Assembly: GCA_002438345.1 (NCBI GenBank)
Contig: DJUJ01000124.1
Coordinates: 45,445 to 51,305 of the forward strand
Direction of reading: 5' to 3'
Origin: Paenibacillus sp. UBA6285
Lineage (GTDB): Bacteria; Bacillota; Bacilli; Paenibacillales; Paenibacillaceae
Length of the DNA stretch: 5,861 nucleotides
Position 1 is the first letter of the stretch; each line of letters starts with the position of its first letter. Position numbers and translations under genes: made by a program. Under the pieces are notes generated by a model. It had not been told where the DNA came from. It did not search any database and was given only the letters and a program-made list of their open reading frames with translations. Below are positions 1 through 5,338 of this stretch, one piece after another.

Positions 1-1559
1 CCATCTGTTTTGAAATCAAGTGCTGAGAAGCTGTCGTCGAACAAATAAACTTGAGGTTTTCTCACAAGCGCACGAGCAATGGACAACCGCTGCTTCTGAC
101 CACCGGAGACATTACTACCACCCTGAGCAATTTCCGACTCAAATCCATCTTTCATCGCGGATACGAAATCGTAGGCTTGTGCCACCTTGGCTGCATGAAT
201 AATTTCTTCATCGGTAGCATCCTCTTTACCGTAGCGGATGTTTTCGTTAATCGTACCTGAGAACAATACCGCTTTTTGAGGGATATAACCAATTTTGCTC
301 CGTAGCTCTTCTTGTGTCATCTCACGAACATCTACGCCGTTAACACGTACAGCACCTTCGTTAACATCATAGAACCTTGGAATCAAGCTAAGCAGCGTAG
401 ATTTACCTGAACCTGTACCGCCGATAATCGCAGTAACTTCACCTGGACGAGCACTAAAGCTAATTTTCGAAAGTGCAGGTTGTTCTGCGCCAGGATAAGA
501 GAAGGATACGTTATCGAATTCAACAAAACCACGCATAGAATCGCGGCCGTCTTTTTTAGTAGCTTGAGCCGTTGTACGTAATTCACTCTCTGAAGGATCT
601 GTGAACTCCGGCTGCATATCGAGTACTTCATTGATACGCAAGGCTGAAGCTGAAGCACGAGGAATCAGCACGAACATCATCGACACCATAATCAGGGAGA
701 ACATGATTTGCATCGCATATTGAATAAATGCCATCAGTGAGCCAACTTGCAAATCGCCATCGCCAATCCGTATCCCACCAAAGTAAAGAATAGCGATCAT
801 GGAAAAGTTCATAACAATCATCATAAGCGGCATCAAACCGGCCATAATTTTATTTACCTTGATTGCTGTATCTGTCAGATCACGGTTAGCCTCAGAGAAG
901 CGTTTATTCTCATGGTCAATTCGGTTAAATGAACGGATAACACGAATACCAGTCAAATGTTCACGCAGCACCAGATTCAATTTATCCAGCTTAACCTGTA
1001 TCGCTTTAAACAGCGGTAACCCCTTCATCCCGATGAAGAAAATTGCCCCAACGAGTACTGGGATAACTACTACAAAGATCAATGATAATTTCGCATCTTC
1101 AGACACCGCCATGATGATACCACCAATCATCATCATCGGCGCACCGATCATCATACGCAGCATCATAGTAAGTACAGTCTGTACCTGTGTAATATCATTC
1201 GTTGTGCGCGTAATTAAGGATGCGGTACCGAGCTTATCGAATTCATGCAGCGTGAAATTCTCTACATGATTAAACACACGAGCACGGGTAAGTTTACCGA
1301 ACCCCGCTGCCACTTTTGCCGATAAGTAACTGGCAATGACTGAACATATGGCCCCGCCTCCTGCAACTAGAAGCATGAAGCTACCTATTTTCCAAATATA
1401 ATTACGATCTCCCTGAACAATTCCTTTATCGACGATGTCGGACATCAGCGTAGGGAGGTACAAGTCGCCCATGGACTGCAAGAACACAAGAATTAATACA
1501 GCACCAATAGCTACTCGAAATGGCTTCAGTTGTTTAAATAATTTAATCAAGCTTCTCAT
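1..1559 (-). CDS. ABC exporter half-transporter (TMD-NBD), degenerate Walker B; 3' end outside window
   Basis: I translated 519 codons from ATG 1559 to the window edge without a stop. The protein is a fused ABC exporter half. An N-terminal transmembrane domain has about six hydrophobic helices (residues near 15-37, 57-80, 135-152, 158-177, 238-262, 275-300), and a nucleotide-binding domain starts near 345. Visible motifs are Walker A GGTGSGKST (380-388), the Q-loop Gln in YIPQ (428), signature SGGQ (485-488), Walker B VYLFDD (504-509) and D-loop SALD (512-515). The residue after the Walker B Asp is Asp509, where active sites have Glu; this is typical of the degenerate half of heterodimeric exporters such as BmrCD, LmrCD and TM287/288. 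The partner would be expected beyond position 1. The ATG directly abuts GGAG, so TTG at 1550 (nine-base spacing) is a plausible alternative start. Substrate is unknown; a drug or lipid is likely for this class. Confidence 0.95.
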   Translation of the reverse strand, partial: MRSLIKLFKQLKPFRVAIGAVLILVFLQSMGDLYLPTLMSDIVDKGIVQGDRNYIWKIGSFMLLVAGGGAICSVIASYLSAKVAAGFGKLTRARVFNHVENFTLHEFDKLGTASLITRTTNDITQVQTVLTMMLRMMIGAPMMMIGGIIMAVSEDAKLSLIFVVVIPVLVGAIFFIGMKGLPLFKAIQVKLDKLNLVLREHLTGIRVIRSFNRIDHENKRFSEANRDLTDTAIKVNKIMAGLMPLMMIVMNFSMIAILYFGGIRIGDGDLQVGSLMAFIQYAMQIMFSLIMVSMMFVLIPRASASALRINEVLDMQPEFTDPSESELRTTAQATKKDGRDSMRGFVEFDNVSFSYPGAEQPALSKISFSARPGEVTAIIGGTGSGKSTLLSLIPRFYDVNEGAVRVNGVDVREMTQEELRSKIGYIPQKAVLFSGTINENIRYGKEDATDEEIIHAAKVAQAYDFVSAMKDGFESEIAQGGSNVSGGQKQRLSIARALVRKPQVYLFDDSFSALDFKTD

Positions 1560-2064
1560 CTCCGTTCATTTGTAGCCTATCCCAATTAGGTGGCGGATTA
1601 TCCTCAACGAAAGCATGTACCTTCAGCAGTAGTTCTGTGAGCTGCTTAGTCTCTTTTTCACCTAAGTACCGTACGAGCTCATTAAGCAACCCGTCCCGAT
1701 ATTGTTCTGCTTTCCGTGTGAGTTCCTTTCCACTCTCTGTCAGTTTCACACGTACGACTCTTCGGTCCGAAGGATCCGCGTGTCTTTCCACCATCTGTTT
1801 CACCTCAAGACTGTTAATCAATTGCGTAATGGTAGGAGGAGTGAATCCGAGAAGTCGGCTGATTTCAGACACCTTTAGACCCTCTTCATCAGAATGATTC
1901 CATTTTTCAATGCATATCATTAAAGTCATCTCACTCGGCTTATGGCCATCAACGCCCTTTTGCCATTGTGCTTTATGCAGCCGTTTCATCGCCGCAAAAA
2001 GCTTGTGTGCGACTGAATTTTCAGTATTTTCTGTATTTCCTCCGTTTATCCCAATTGCTTTCAC
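1543..2064 (-). CDS. MarR-family transcriptional regulator
   Basis: A 173-residue protein with MarR architecture. Helices at about 17-55 contribute to the dimer interface. A winged helix-turn-helix covers about 63-112 (LKVSEISRLLGFTPPTITQLINSLE), with the characteristic wing DRR (100-102) followed by VVRVKLTESG. A C-terminal helical pair spans about 115-155. It overlaps the downstream ABC gene by 17 bases (8 if that gene starts at TTG), which implies one operon with translational coupling. It probably represses its own operon and is released by a substrate of the exporter; two palindromes just after its promoter support this. The start is GTG at 2064, whose GAGG Shine-Dalgarno fuses with the start codon (GAGGTG). 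No better in-frame ATG exists before Met26, which would delete helix 1. The true start is therefore uncertain by several codons. The family call is firm; ligand and targets are inferred. Confidence 0.95.
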   Translation of the reverse strand: MKAIGINGGNTENTENSVAHKLFAAMKRLHKAQWQKGVDGHKPSEMTLMICIEKWNHSDEEGLKVSEISRLLGFTPPTITQLINSLEVKQMVERHADPSDRRVVRVKLTESGKELTRKAEQYRDGLLNELVRYLGEKETKQLTELLLKVHAFVEDNPPPNWDRLQMNGDEKLD

Positions 2065-2071
2065 CTCTAAT

Positions 2072-2088
2072 TTAGTTAGGCCTACTAA
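2072..2088. promoter_or_regulatory. Candidate MarR operator 2 (TAGGCCTA core)
   Basis: A second site in the leader has the 8-base palindrome TAGGCCTA (2077-2084) flanked by TTAG and CTAA, the same bases used in operator 1. It lies about 34 bases from operator 1, centre to centre, roughly three helical turns, so two dimers could bind the same face. It ends only eight bases before the MarR GTG. Confidence 0.6.
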
Positions 2089-2107
2089 TTATTAAACACT
2101 GTATTAT

Positions 2108-2120
2108 TTAGGCTACCTAA
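2108..2120. promoter_or_regulatory. Candidate MarR operator 1 (TTAGG-N3-CCTAA)
   Basis: A perfect inverted repeat, TTAGG-CTA-CCTAA, sits between the -10 hexamer and the expected start of transcription and shares one base with the -10. A dimer bound here would block RNA polymerase, as MarR-family autorepressors do. Binding by the adjacent regulator is inferred from position and symmetry only. Confidence 0.7.
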
Positions 2121-2148
2121 TTATATTTTCAGCACAACGCTTTGTCAA
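2120..2148 (-). promoter_or_regulatory. Sigma-A promoter of the marR-ABC operon
   Basis: On the minus strand, TTGACA (2148-2143) is followed after exactly 17 bases by TATAAT (2125-2120), a full consensus match. Transcription should begin near 2113, giving a leader of about 50 bases before the MarR start. A promoter this strong is usually held down by a repressor, which fits the adjacent operator palindromes. Confidence 0.88.
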
Positions 2149-2173
2149 ATTTTGAATACGCTATCAATTATTA

Positions 2174-2210
2174 CGAAAAAGAAAACTCCCAAGCACAATG
2201 GCAAGGGAGT
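2174..2210 (-). terminator. Rho-independent terminator after the peptide gene
   Basis: On the minus strand ACTCCC (2210-2205) pairs with GGGAGT (2190-2185) across 14 bases that contain a short inner GC/GC pair. The run TTTCTTTTTC follows. It lies about 60 bases past the stop of the small peptide gene and separates the signalling module from the marR promoter. Confidence 0.72.
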
Positions 2211-2268
2211 CCAATTTCGTATATGTATTACTCTGTATTGTAAGAATACTGAATAGATTGCTTCAATC

Positions 2269-2391
2269 TTACCAATTAGCTCCGTGCTCGTAAGTCGTGA
2301 TACCTCCATGGCTTCCAGAGCCTACAGGTCCGATAATGATGAAGCTAAACAATGCTAACACACTTACCATCATCAATAGTGATTTTTTCAT
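2269..2391 (-). CDS. Small secreted signalling pro-peptide (Phr/AimP/AloP-like)
   Basis: A 40-codon gene starting at ATG 2391, preceded by a strong AAGGGAGG with nine-base spacing. The product begins MKKS, has a hydrophobic core at residues 5-20 (LLMMVSVLALFSFIII), and then a Gly-rich tail from G21 to W40 containing PVGSGSHGG and ending in YEHGANW. This is the layout of exported pro-peptides of RRNPP quorum-sensing systems: a Sec signal followed by a short C-terminal segment that yields the mature signal. The gene starts inside the last 47 bases of the HTH/TPR receptor gene, in another frame, as phr genes commonly do after rap. From this I infer an autoinducer for that receptor, closest to the Alo systems of Paenibacillus. 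The exact mature peptide cannot be read from sequence alone. No separate promoter was evident upstream, so co-transcription is likely. Confidence 0.85.
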   Translation of the reverse strand: MKKSLLMMVSVLALFSFIIIGPVGSGSHGGITTYEHGANW

Positions 2392-3745
2392 GCTGTCTCA
2401 CCTCCCTTATCAAATTTCTATATTTGGTTTGCTGATCAGTAGTAGCATAATCCCTATTTATCTCAAATAAGGTTACGCAATTAATGAAATCTTTTCCATT
2501 GTTCTGCTTAATGGCTAACTCCAAACACTGAATAATATAATCCACGCCTGTACTGTACTGTTTACGGGTTATAAGATACATCGCAACTTGATAGTTTAAA
2601 CGGTATACACGATCCACATTATTTGGCTCCTGAAACTCCTCAAATCGCAACATCTCACGCGAGAAACGTGAAAGCACACTGTCGGCTGAGAATCCATGGC
2701 GGTTCGCTGCATCCATAATAGTAATAAGACCTACCAAAATTTCACCAGGATGATCAGCCAAAAAAGCTGTATATTCAGGTAAAACAGCTACATTTCCCGC
2801 TAACATCTCCAGCGTAAAGCTATTGGCCGTTGCAAACAATCGGAAATGTTCTACAGCTTCACGGCCTTCCTCATCCATCATTTCAAACCAGCTTAGATCA
2901 GCGTAGCCTGCAGTATACTTTTTTGCTGCTTCATATTTGCCTTGCTTGGTCAGAGCAGTTGCTTTAAGCAAATATCCATGACCATAATAGACGATGAGAG
3001 GACGCTCCGTACGAAGATCTTCCGCTCTTTTACCTACACTCTTTCGAAGTTGATCACGATACACGGCATTTGCCAAGGCTCTCAGTTCATCAGCAAAGCT
3101 TTCCATCTCTACCCATCTACGCAGACCGTAGCATAATTGTGATAGCATAAGCAGACCATCCAATTGCATATTCTCAGGAAGACGGCCTCTAAATGGTCCA
3201 AAGGTGATTACCGCGCGTAATTTCTCATCTGTATCAACTATCGATTGCATCGATCTAAATATACGAAAATGACTGATCGCCAATCTCTCGGAGTAGCTAT
3301 CGGACTCATTCTCAGTCACGATTTTATAAAAATATATCGCTTCATCCATTTTACCTTTATTAAACAATTTATCAGCTACTGAATAAACAATATCTAGCGA
3401 CTTTGGATATTCCAACAGCCTATTTAATGTTTCATCTATGCATTGCTGCTTACCCAATTCAGCGCAGCGTATTAAAAAAGGCTCCACCCTGCGGCGTGAG
3501 ACCTTCTCCTCATTGAAGCATTCATCAACGTACAGTGGATACAGCCAACCGTCAGGAAAACCAAAGGCTTTAATGATTGCATCTATCTGTCCCAAGGACA
3601 TAGGCTTCGGCGGATTCCCATGCAGAATTGCACTGAGACTTCCTCGATTCAGGCCACAAATTTTTGAAAAAGAGGCGAGATTATGGCCGGAGCGGGACAA
3701 ATTTTTCTCAATTTCTGAGCGTATAGTTGTTAACTTTCCCTCCAC
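2345..3745 (-). CDS. RRNPP-type peptide receptor, XRE HTH plus TPR-like domain (AimR-like/AloR family)
   Basis: A 466-residue cytoplasmic regulator. Residues about 8-65 form an XRE-type helix-turn-helix (LASFSKICGLNRGSLSAILHG, recognition helix near 34-42). From about 90 to 455 it is all helical, with TPR-like pairs: examples are near 115-145 (VADKLFNKGKMDEAIYFYKI), 253-283 (GYLLKATALTKQGKYEAAKKY) and 383-412. HTH plus a long TPR array is the plan of PlcR, NprR and AimR; the size and the adjacent secreted-peptide gene point to the AimR-like Alo receptors of Paenibacillus. Rap proteins lack the DNA-binding domain. It probably binds the peptide encoded at its 3' end and switches gene expression. 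The start is GTG 3745, with GGGGGT six bases upstream and no nearby in-frame ATG. A consensus-like promoter with an inverted repeat lies upstream, suggesting autoregulation. No phage genes are visible, so a lysis-lysogeny role is not supported. Confidence 0.9.
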   Translation of the reverse strand: MEGKLTTIRSEIEKNLSRSGHNLASFSKICGLNRGSLSAILHGNPPKPMSLGQIDAIIKAFGFPDGWLYPLYVDECFNEEKVSRRRVEPFLIRCAELGKQQCIDETLNRLLEYPKSLDIVYSVADKLFNKGKMDEAIYFYKIVTENESDSYSERLAISHFRIFRSMQSIVDTDEKLRAVITFGPFRGRLPENMQLDGLLMLSQLCYGLRRWVEMESFADELRALANAVYRDQLRKSVGKRAEDLRTERPLIVYYGHGYLLKATALTKQGKYEAAKKYTAGYADLSWFEMMDEEGREAVEHFRLFATANSFTLEMLAGNVAVLPEYTAFLADHPGEILVGLITIMDAANRHGFSADSVLSRFSREMLRFEEFQEPNNVDRVYRLNYQVAMYLITRKQYSTGVDYIIQCLELAIKQNNGKDFINCVTLFEINRDYATTDQQTKYRNLIREVRQHEKITIDDGKCVSIV

Positions 3746-3789
3746 TCGGCACCCCCAAAGTTCGACTTGAAAAGATCCTATTAATTGAC

Positions 3790-3818
3790 ATTATAGGTGA
3801 AAGTTATGGATTGTACAA
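3790..3818 (-). promoter_or_regulatory. Sigma-A promoter of the receptor-peptide operon
   Basis: On the minus strand TTGTAC (3818-3813) and TATAAT (3795-3790) are separated by exactly 17 bases. Transcription would begin near 3783, leaving a leader of nearly 40 bases before the GTG start. The -35 hexamer is one arm of a perfect inverted repeat. Confidence 0.82.
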
Positions 3819-3832
3819 CCAATAGATTGTAC
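3813..3832. promoter_or_regulatory. Candidate autoregulatory operator, GTACAA-N8-TTGTAC
   Basis: A perfect 6-base inverted repeat with an 8-base spacer; its promoter-proximal arm is the -35 hexamer. Read on the minus strand, the same region also shows the direct repeat GTACAATC at 3832-3825 and 3816-3809, 16 bases apart. Such symmetry over a -35 is typical of a repressor site. The likely binder is the HTH receptor encoded just downstream, but this is inference. Confidence 0.6.
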
Positions 3833-3836
3833 GACA

Positions 3837-3865
3837 AAAAGAGGAGCGTATTTCTCTCCTCTTTT
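3837..3865. terminator. Terminator of the Spo0E-like gene, possibly bidirectional
   Basis: A 10-base stem, AAAAGAGGAG (3837-3846) with CTCCTCTTTT (3856-3865), and a 9-base loop. On the minus strand the stem ends in TTTTTG, placing a good terminator about 50 bases after the Spo0E-like stop. It lies just five bases before the receptor operator, so the two transcription units are insulated from each other. Confidence 0.8.
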
Positions 3866-3912
3866 ATCGGTTGGATCTTCATAATGAATTAATTTTATGG
3901 ATGTTTCGTAGT

Positions 3913-4182
3913 TTAACTTATTGTAATGGCAGTTTTTGAACTTCTGCCGTAGGCTGCTGCACCTGATTTGCGACTGCGCAAATTCTCCATCATCTTATGT
4001 TGTGCCAGCAAAATATAGCTGTCTAATCGCTCGCTTAGCTCTAAGACCGCACGGTCACTAAGACTCCGTTGCTCCGCGACTTCCAGCAATTCGCATCTAA
4101 GGCTCTCTATAGTCACAAACAGCTCATCTTCTCTGTAGTCTCTTCTATAAACATTCTCGGAAGAACCTTGATATAGTGTCAC
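3913..4182 (-). CDS. Spo0E-like aspartyl-phosphate phosphatase
   Basis: An 89-residue protein. The core VTIESLRCELLEVAEQRSLS, followed by AVLELSERLDSYILL, forms two antiparallel helices. SERLD (residues 50-54) matches the SQELD-type motif of Spo0E, YisI and YnzD, whose conserved Asp is needed for activity. Members dephosphorylate Spo0A~P and delay sporulation; related proteins act on other response regulators. The tail after about residue 70 (RSRKSGAAAYGRSSK) is basic and probably disordered. I chose GTG 4182 because AAGGAG lies six bases upstream. An in-frame ATG at 4221 would add 13 residues but lacks a ribosome site. It is transcribed in the same direction as the receptor-peptide operon but ends at its own terminator. 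Its exact target cannot be deduced. Confidence 0.78.
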   Translation of the reverse strand: MTLYQGSSENVYRRDYREDELFVTIESLRCELLEVAEQRSLSDRAVLELSERLDSYILLAQHKMMENLRSRKSGAAAYGRSSKTAITIS

Positions 4183-4202
4183 AACTCTCTCCTTCTCTCT
4201 AT

Positions 4203-4215
4203 CAACTTCTCCTCC
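4203..4215 (-). promoter_or_regulatory. Extra GGAGGAG Shine-Dalgarno and possible 8-codon leader ORF
   Basis: A strong GGAGGAG (4215-4209) lies upstream of the AAGGAG used by the Spo0E-like gene. The nearest start it could serve is an out-of-frame TTG (4205) opening an 8-codon ORF, MIERRREL, whose TGA overlaps the GTG start at 4182. Spacing to that TTG is only three bases, so translation of the leader is doubtful. The site may instead be a standby ribosome site. Confidence 0.3.
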
Positions 4216-4249
4216 TATCATAATCCATGATACCAAAAAACATATTTTC

Positions 4250-4310
4250 AAAAAAAAAGAAAAATTTGCAGAACATCCACAAAAATAAAACAGCTATTTA
4301 TTCGGATGTT
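4250..4310 (-). terminator. Possible terminator after the LysR gene
   Basis: On the minus strand AACATCC (4310-4304, touching the LysR stop) pairs with GGATGTT (4278-4272). A second inner pairing of A/T-rich arms occurs within the 25-base loop. A T-rich stretch follows, including TTTTTC and nine Ts at 4258-4250. The stem is weak and nearly ten bases separate it from the T-run, so partial read-through into the Spo0E-like gene is possible. Confidence 0.42.
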
Positions 4311-5226
4311 ACATAGGCTCGTAGGGAAGCTCATTTTGGTACTGTTCTCTCAGTAATCCCTTTGCAAAAGAAATCCATTCACGTGCTGCAAAAGATAAAT
4401 AACGGTCTCTACGCCATGCCATAGCGATCTGCCAAGGAATTACCGGATCTGTCAAAGGAACGACGACCAAGCGTGAGCGATCCATGTCGCGGCAAATGGT
4501 TTCCGGCAGCAAGGCGATTCCCATTCCGGCAGCTACCATACGGCTAATTAAGTCCCATTGGGAGCTCTCATAGATAACCTTAGGCTGAAATCCAGCTTTT
4601 ACACATTCCATAATAATCCGATCATGTAGCGTAAAATCCTCCCGGAACAGCACGAACTCCTCTTCAGCCAGCTCACTTAACGGAACAAGTTCTGCCTCGG
4701 CAAGCCGATGTCCCATAGGCAAAATAAGATTCAGCTTCTCTTCAACAAAGGTGAAACAATGAAGTTTGGCTGTATTTACAGGCAACACGACCATCCCAAT
4801 GTCTAGCAGTCCCGTTTCTACATCTTCCTCCACTTTTTTTGCCCCATCCTCATGCAATCGAATAGTAACCTGCGGATAACGCTTATGAAATTGACCAATC
4901 ACAGAAGGGAAAAAGCTCGCTCCTACCATTGGAGGCAGACCAATACGGATGTGGCCCTGCTCCAGATTTCGTAAACTATCCAGCTCGGACGACAAGCTGG
5001 CGAACGACTCCACGATATTTTGCGCTTTATTGAACAGGATCTCCCCCGCATCAGTAAGTCGTATGCTTTTCCCTTCACGGTAGAACAAATCTGCCTCCAG
5101 CTCGATCTCCATATTCCGGATCATTTTACTGATCGTGGGCTGTGTTATATATAATGATTCAGCAGCTCTGGTAAAACTTTTCATTCGTGCCGCTTGAACG
5201 AAATACTCTAATTGTCGGATATCCAT
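4309..5226 (-). CDS. cidR: LysR-family regulator, CidR-like, divergent from cidAB
   Basis: A 305-residue LysR-type regulator. The N-terminal winged HTH (residues 1-60: MDIRQLEYFVQAARMKSFTRAAE, then TQPTISKMIRNME) and linker helix (about 60-88) are typical, and the effector-binding fold begins at GHIRIGLPPMVG (about 91) and runs to about 290. The start is ATG 5226, with GGGGGG seven bases upstream; a TTG fifteen bases earlier lies in that ribosome site and is unlikely. It is divergent from cidA with 112 bases between, as with B. subtilis ywbI-ywbHG and S. aureus cidR-cidABC. Known CidR activates cid genes in response to overflow metabolism and acetate; here that role rests on gene order and overall likeness. 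It should bind the shared intergenic region and may repress itself, since a dyad overlaps its own -10. Confidence 0.85.
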   Translation of the reverse strand: MDIRQLEYFVQAARMKSFTRAAESLYITQPTISKMIRNMEIELEADLFYREGKSIRLTDAGEILFNKAQNIVESFASLSSELDSLRNLEQGHIRIGLPPMVGASFFPSVIGQFHKRYPQVTIRLHEDGAKKVEEDVETGLLDIGMVVLPVNTAKLHCFTFVEEKLNLILPMGHRLAEAELVPLSELAEEEFVLFREDFTLHDRIIMECVKAGFQPKVIYESSQWDLISRMVAAGMGIALLPETICRDMDRSRLVVVPLTDPVIPWQIAMAWRRDRYLSFAAREWISFAKGLLREQYQNELPYEPM

Positions 5227-5279
5227 TTTTGTGCCCCCCAATCCATAGACAAAAGGAATGTTATTTATTCTATATATTC

Positions 5280-5308
5280 ATTTTACCTATGAAAACAATT
5301 GATGTAAA
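5280..5308 (-). promoter_or_regulatory. Promoter of the LysR gene
   Basis: On the minus strand TTTACA (5308-5303) and TAAAAT (5285-5280) are separated by 17 bases, each one mismatch from consensus. Transcription would begin near 5273. It lies face to face with whatever promoter drives cidA, and a TTCAT/ATGAA dyad covers its -10. Confidence 0.7.
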
Positions 5309-5310
5309 CT
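5282..5310 (+). promoter_or_regulatory. Weak candidate promoter for cidAB
   Basis: TTTACC (5282-5287) and TAAACT (5305-5310) are 17 bases apart, with four of six matches in each hexamer. No better plus-strand pair was found. A poor core promoter would be expected if transcription needs LysR activation. It overlaps the opposing LysR-gene promoter almost completely. Confidence 0.3.
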
Positions 5311-5338
5311 TTCATTATCATGAAAGGAGCGAAGCCTT

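Larger units (their letters stand above)
5277..5326. promoter_or_regulatory. Candidate LysR binding region with four TTCAT/ATGAA half-sites
   Basis: Two dyads use the same half-site: TTCAT-N7-ATGAA (5277-5293) and CTTTCAT-N4-ATGAAAG (5309-5326). The first has a spacing like LysR boxes and overlaps the LysR-gene -10. The second runs into the cidA Shine-Dalgarno. The strict T-N11-A pattern is not met, so binding is a guess from symmetry and location. Confidence 0.45.

Noticed and set aside
799..1269. Plus-strand ORF of 156 codons opposite the ABC transmembrane domain
   Set aside because: It is the complement of a clearly conserved ABC exporter reading frame; its hydrophobic look mirrors the membrane-helix codons.
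1637..1897. Plus-strand ORF opposite the MarR gene
   Set aside because: Antisense to the winged-helix domain, Ser-rich translation, no family resemblance.
2256..2268. Small hairpin GATTG-AAG-CAATC right after the peptide stop codon
   Set aside because: Only five pairs with a three-base loop and no T-run, so not a terminator; a better one lies at 2174-2210.
2345..3745. Phage arbitrium (AimR-AimP) locus
   Set aside because: The receptor-peptide layout is similar, but the neighbours (MarR-ABC, Spo0E-like, cid genes) are ordinary chromosomal genes and no phage gene is visible. An Alo-type chromosomal system fits better.
3438..3770. Plus-strand ORF of 110 codons opposite the receptor start
   Set aside because: It lies fully antisense to the HTH region and upstream leader, has no convincing ribosome site, and its translation has no recognisable domain.
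3785..3790. TTGACA on the plus strand upstream of the receptor gene
   Set aside because: No -10 element at suitable spacing on the plus strand and no plus-strand gene downstream; these bases overlap the minus-strand -10 region of the receptor promoter.
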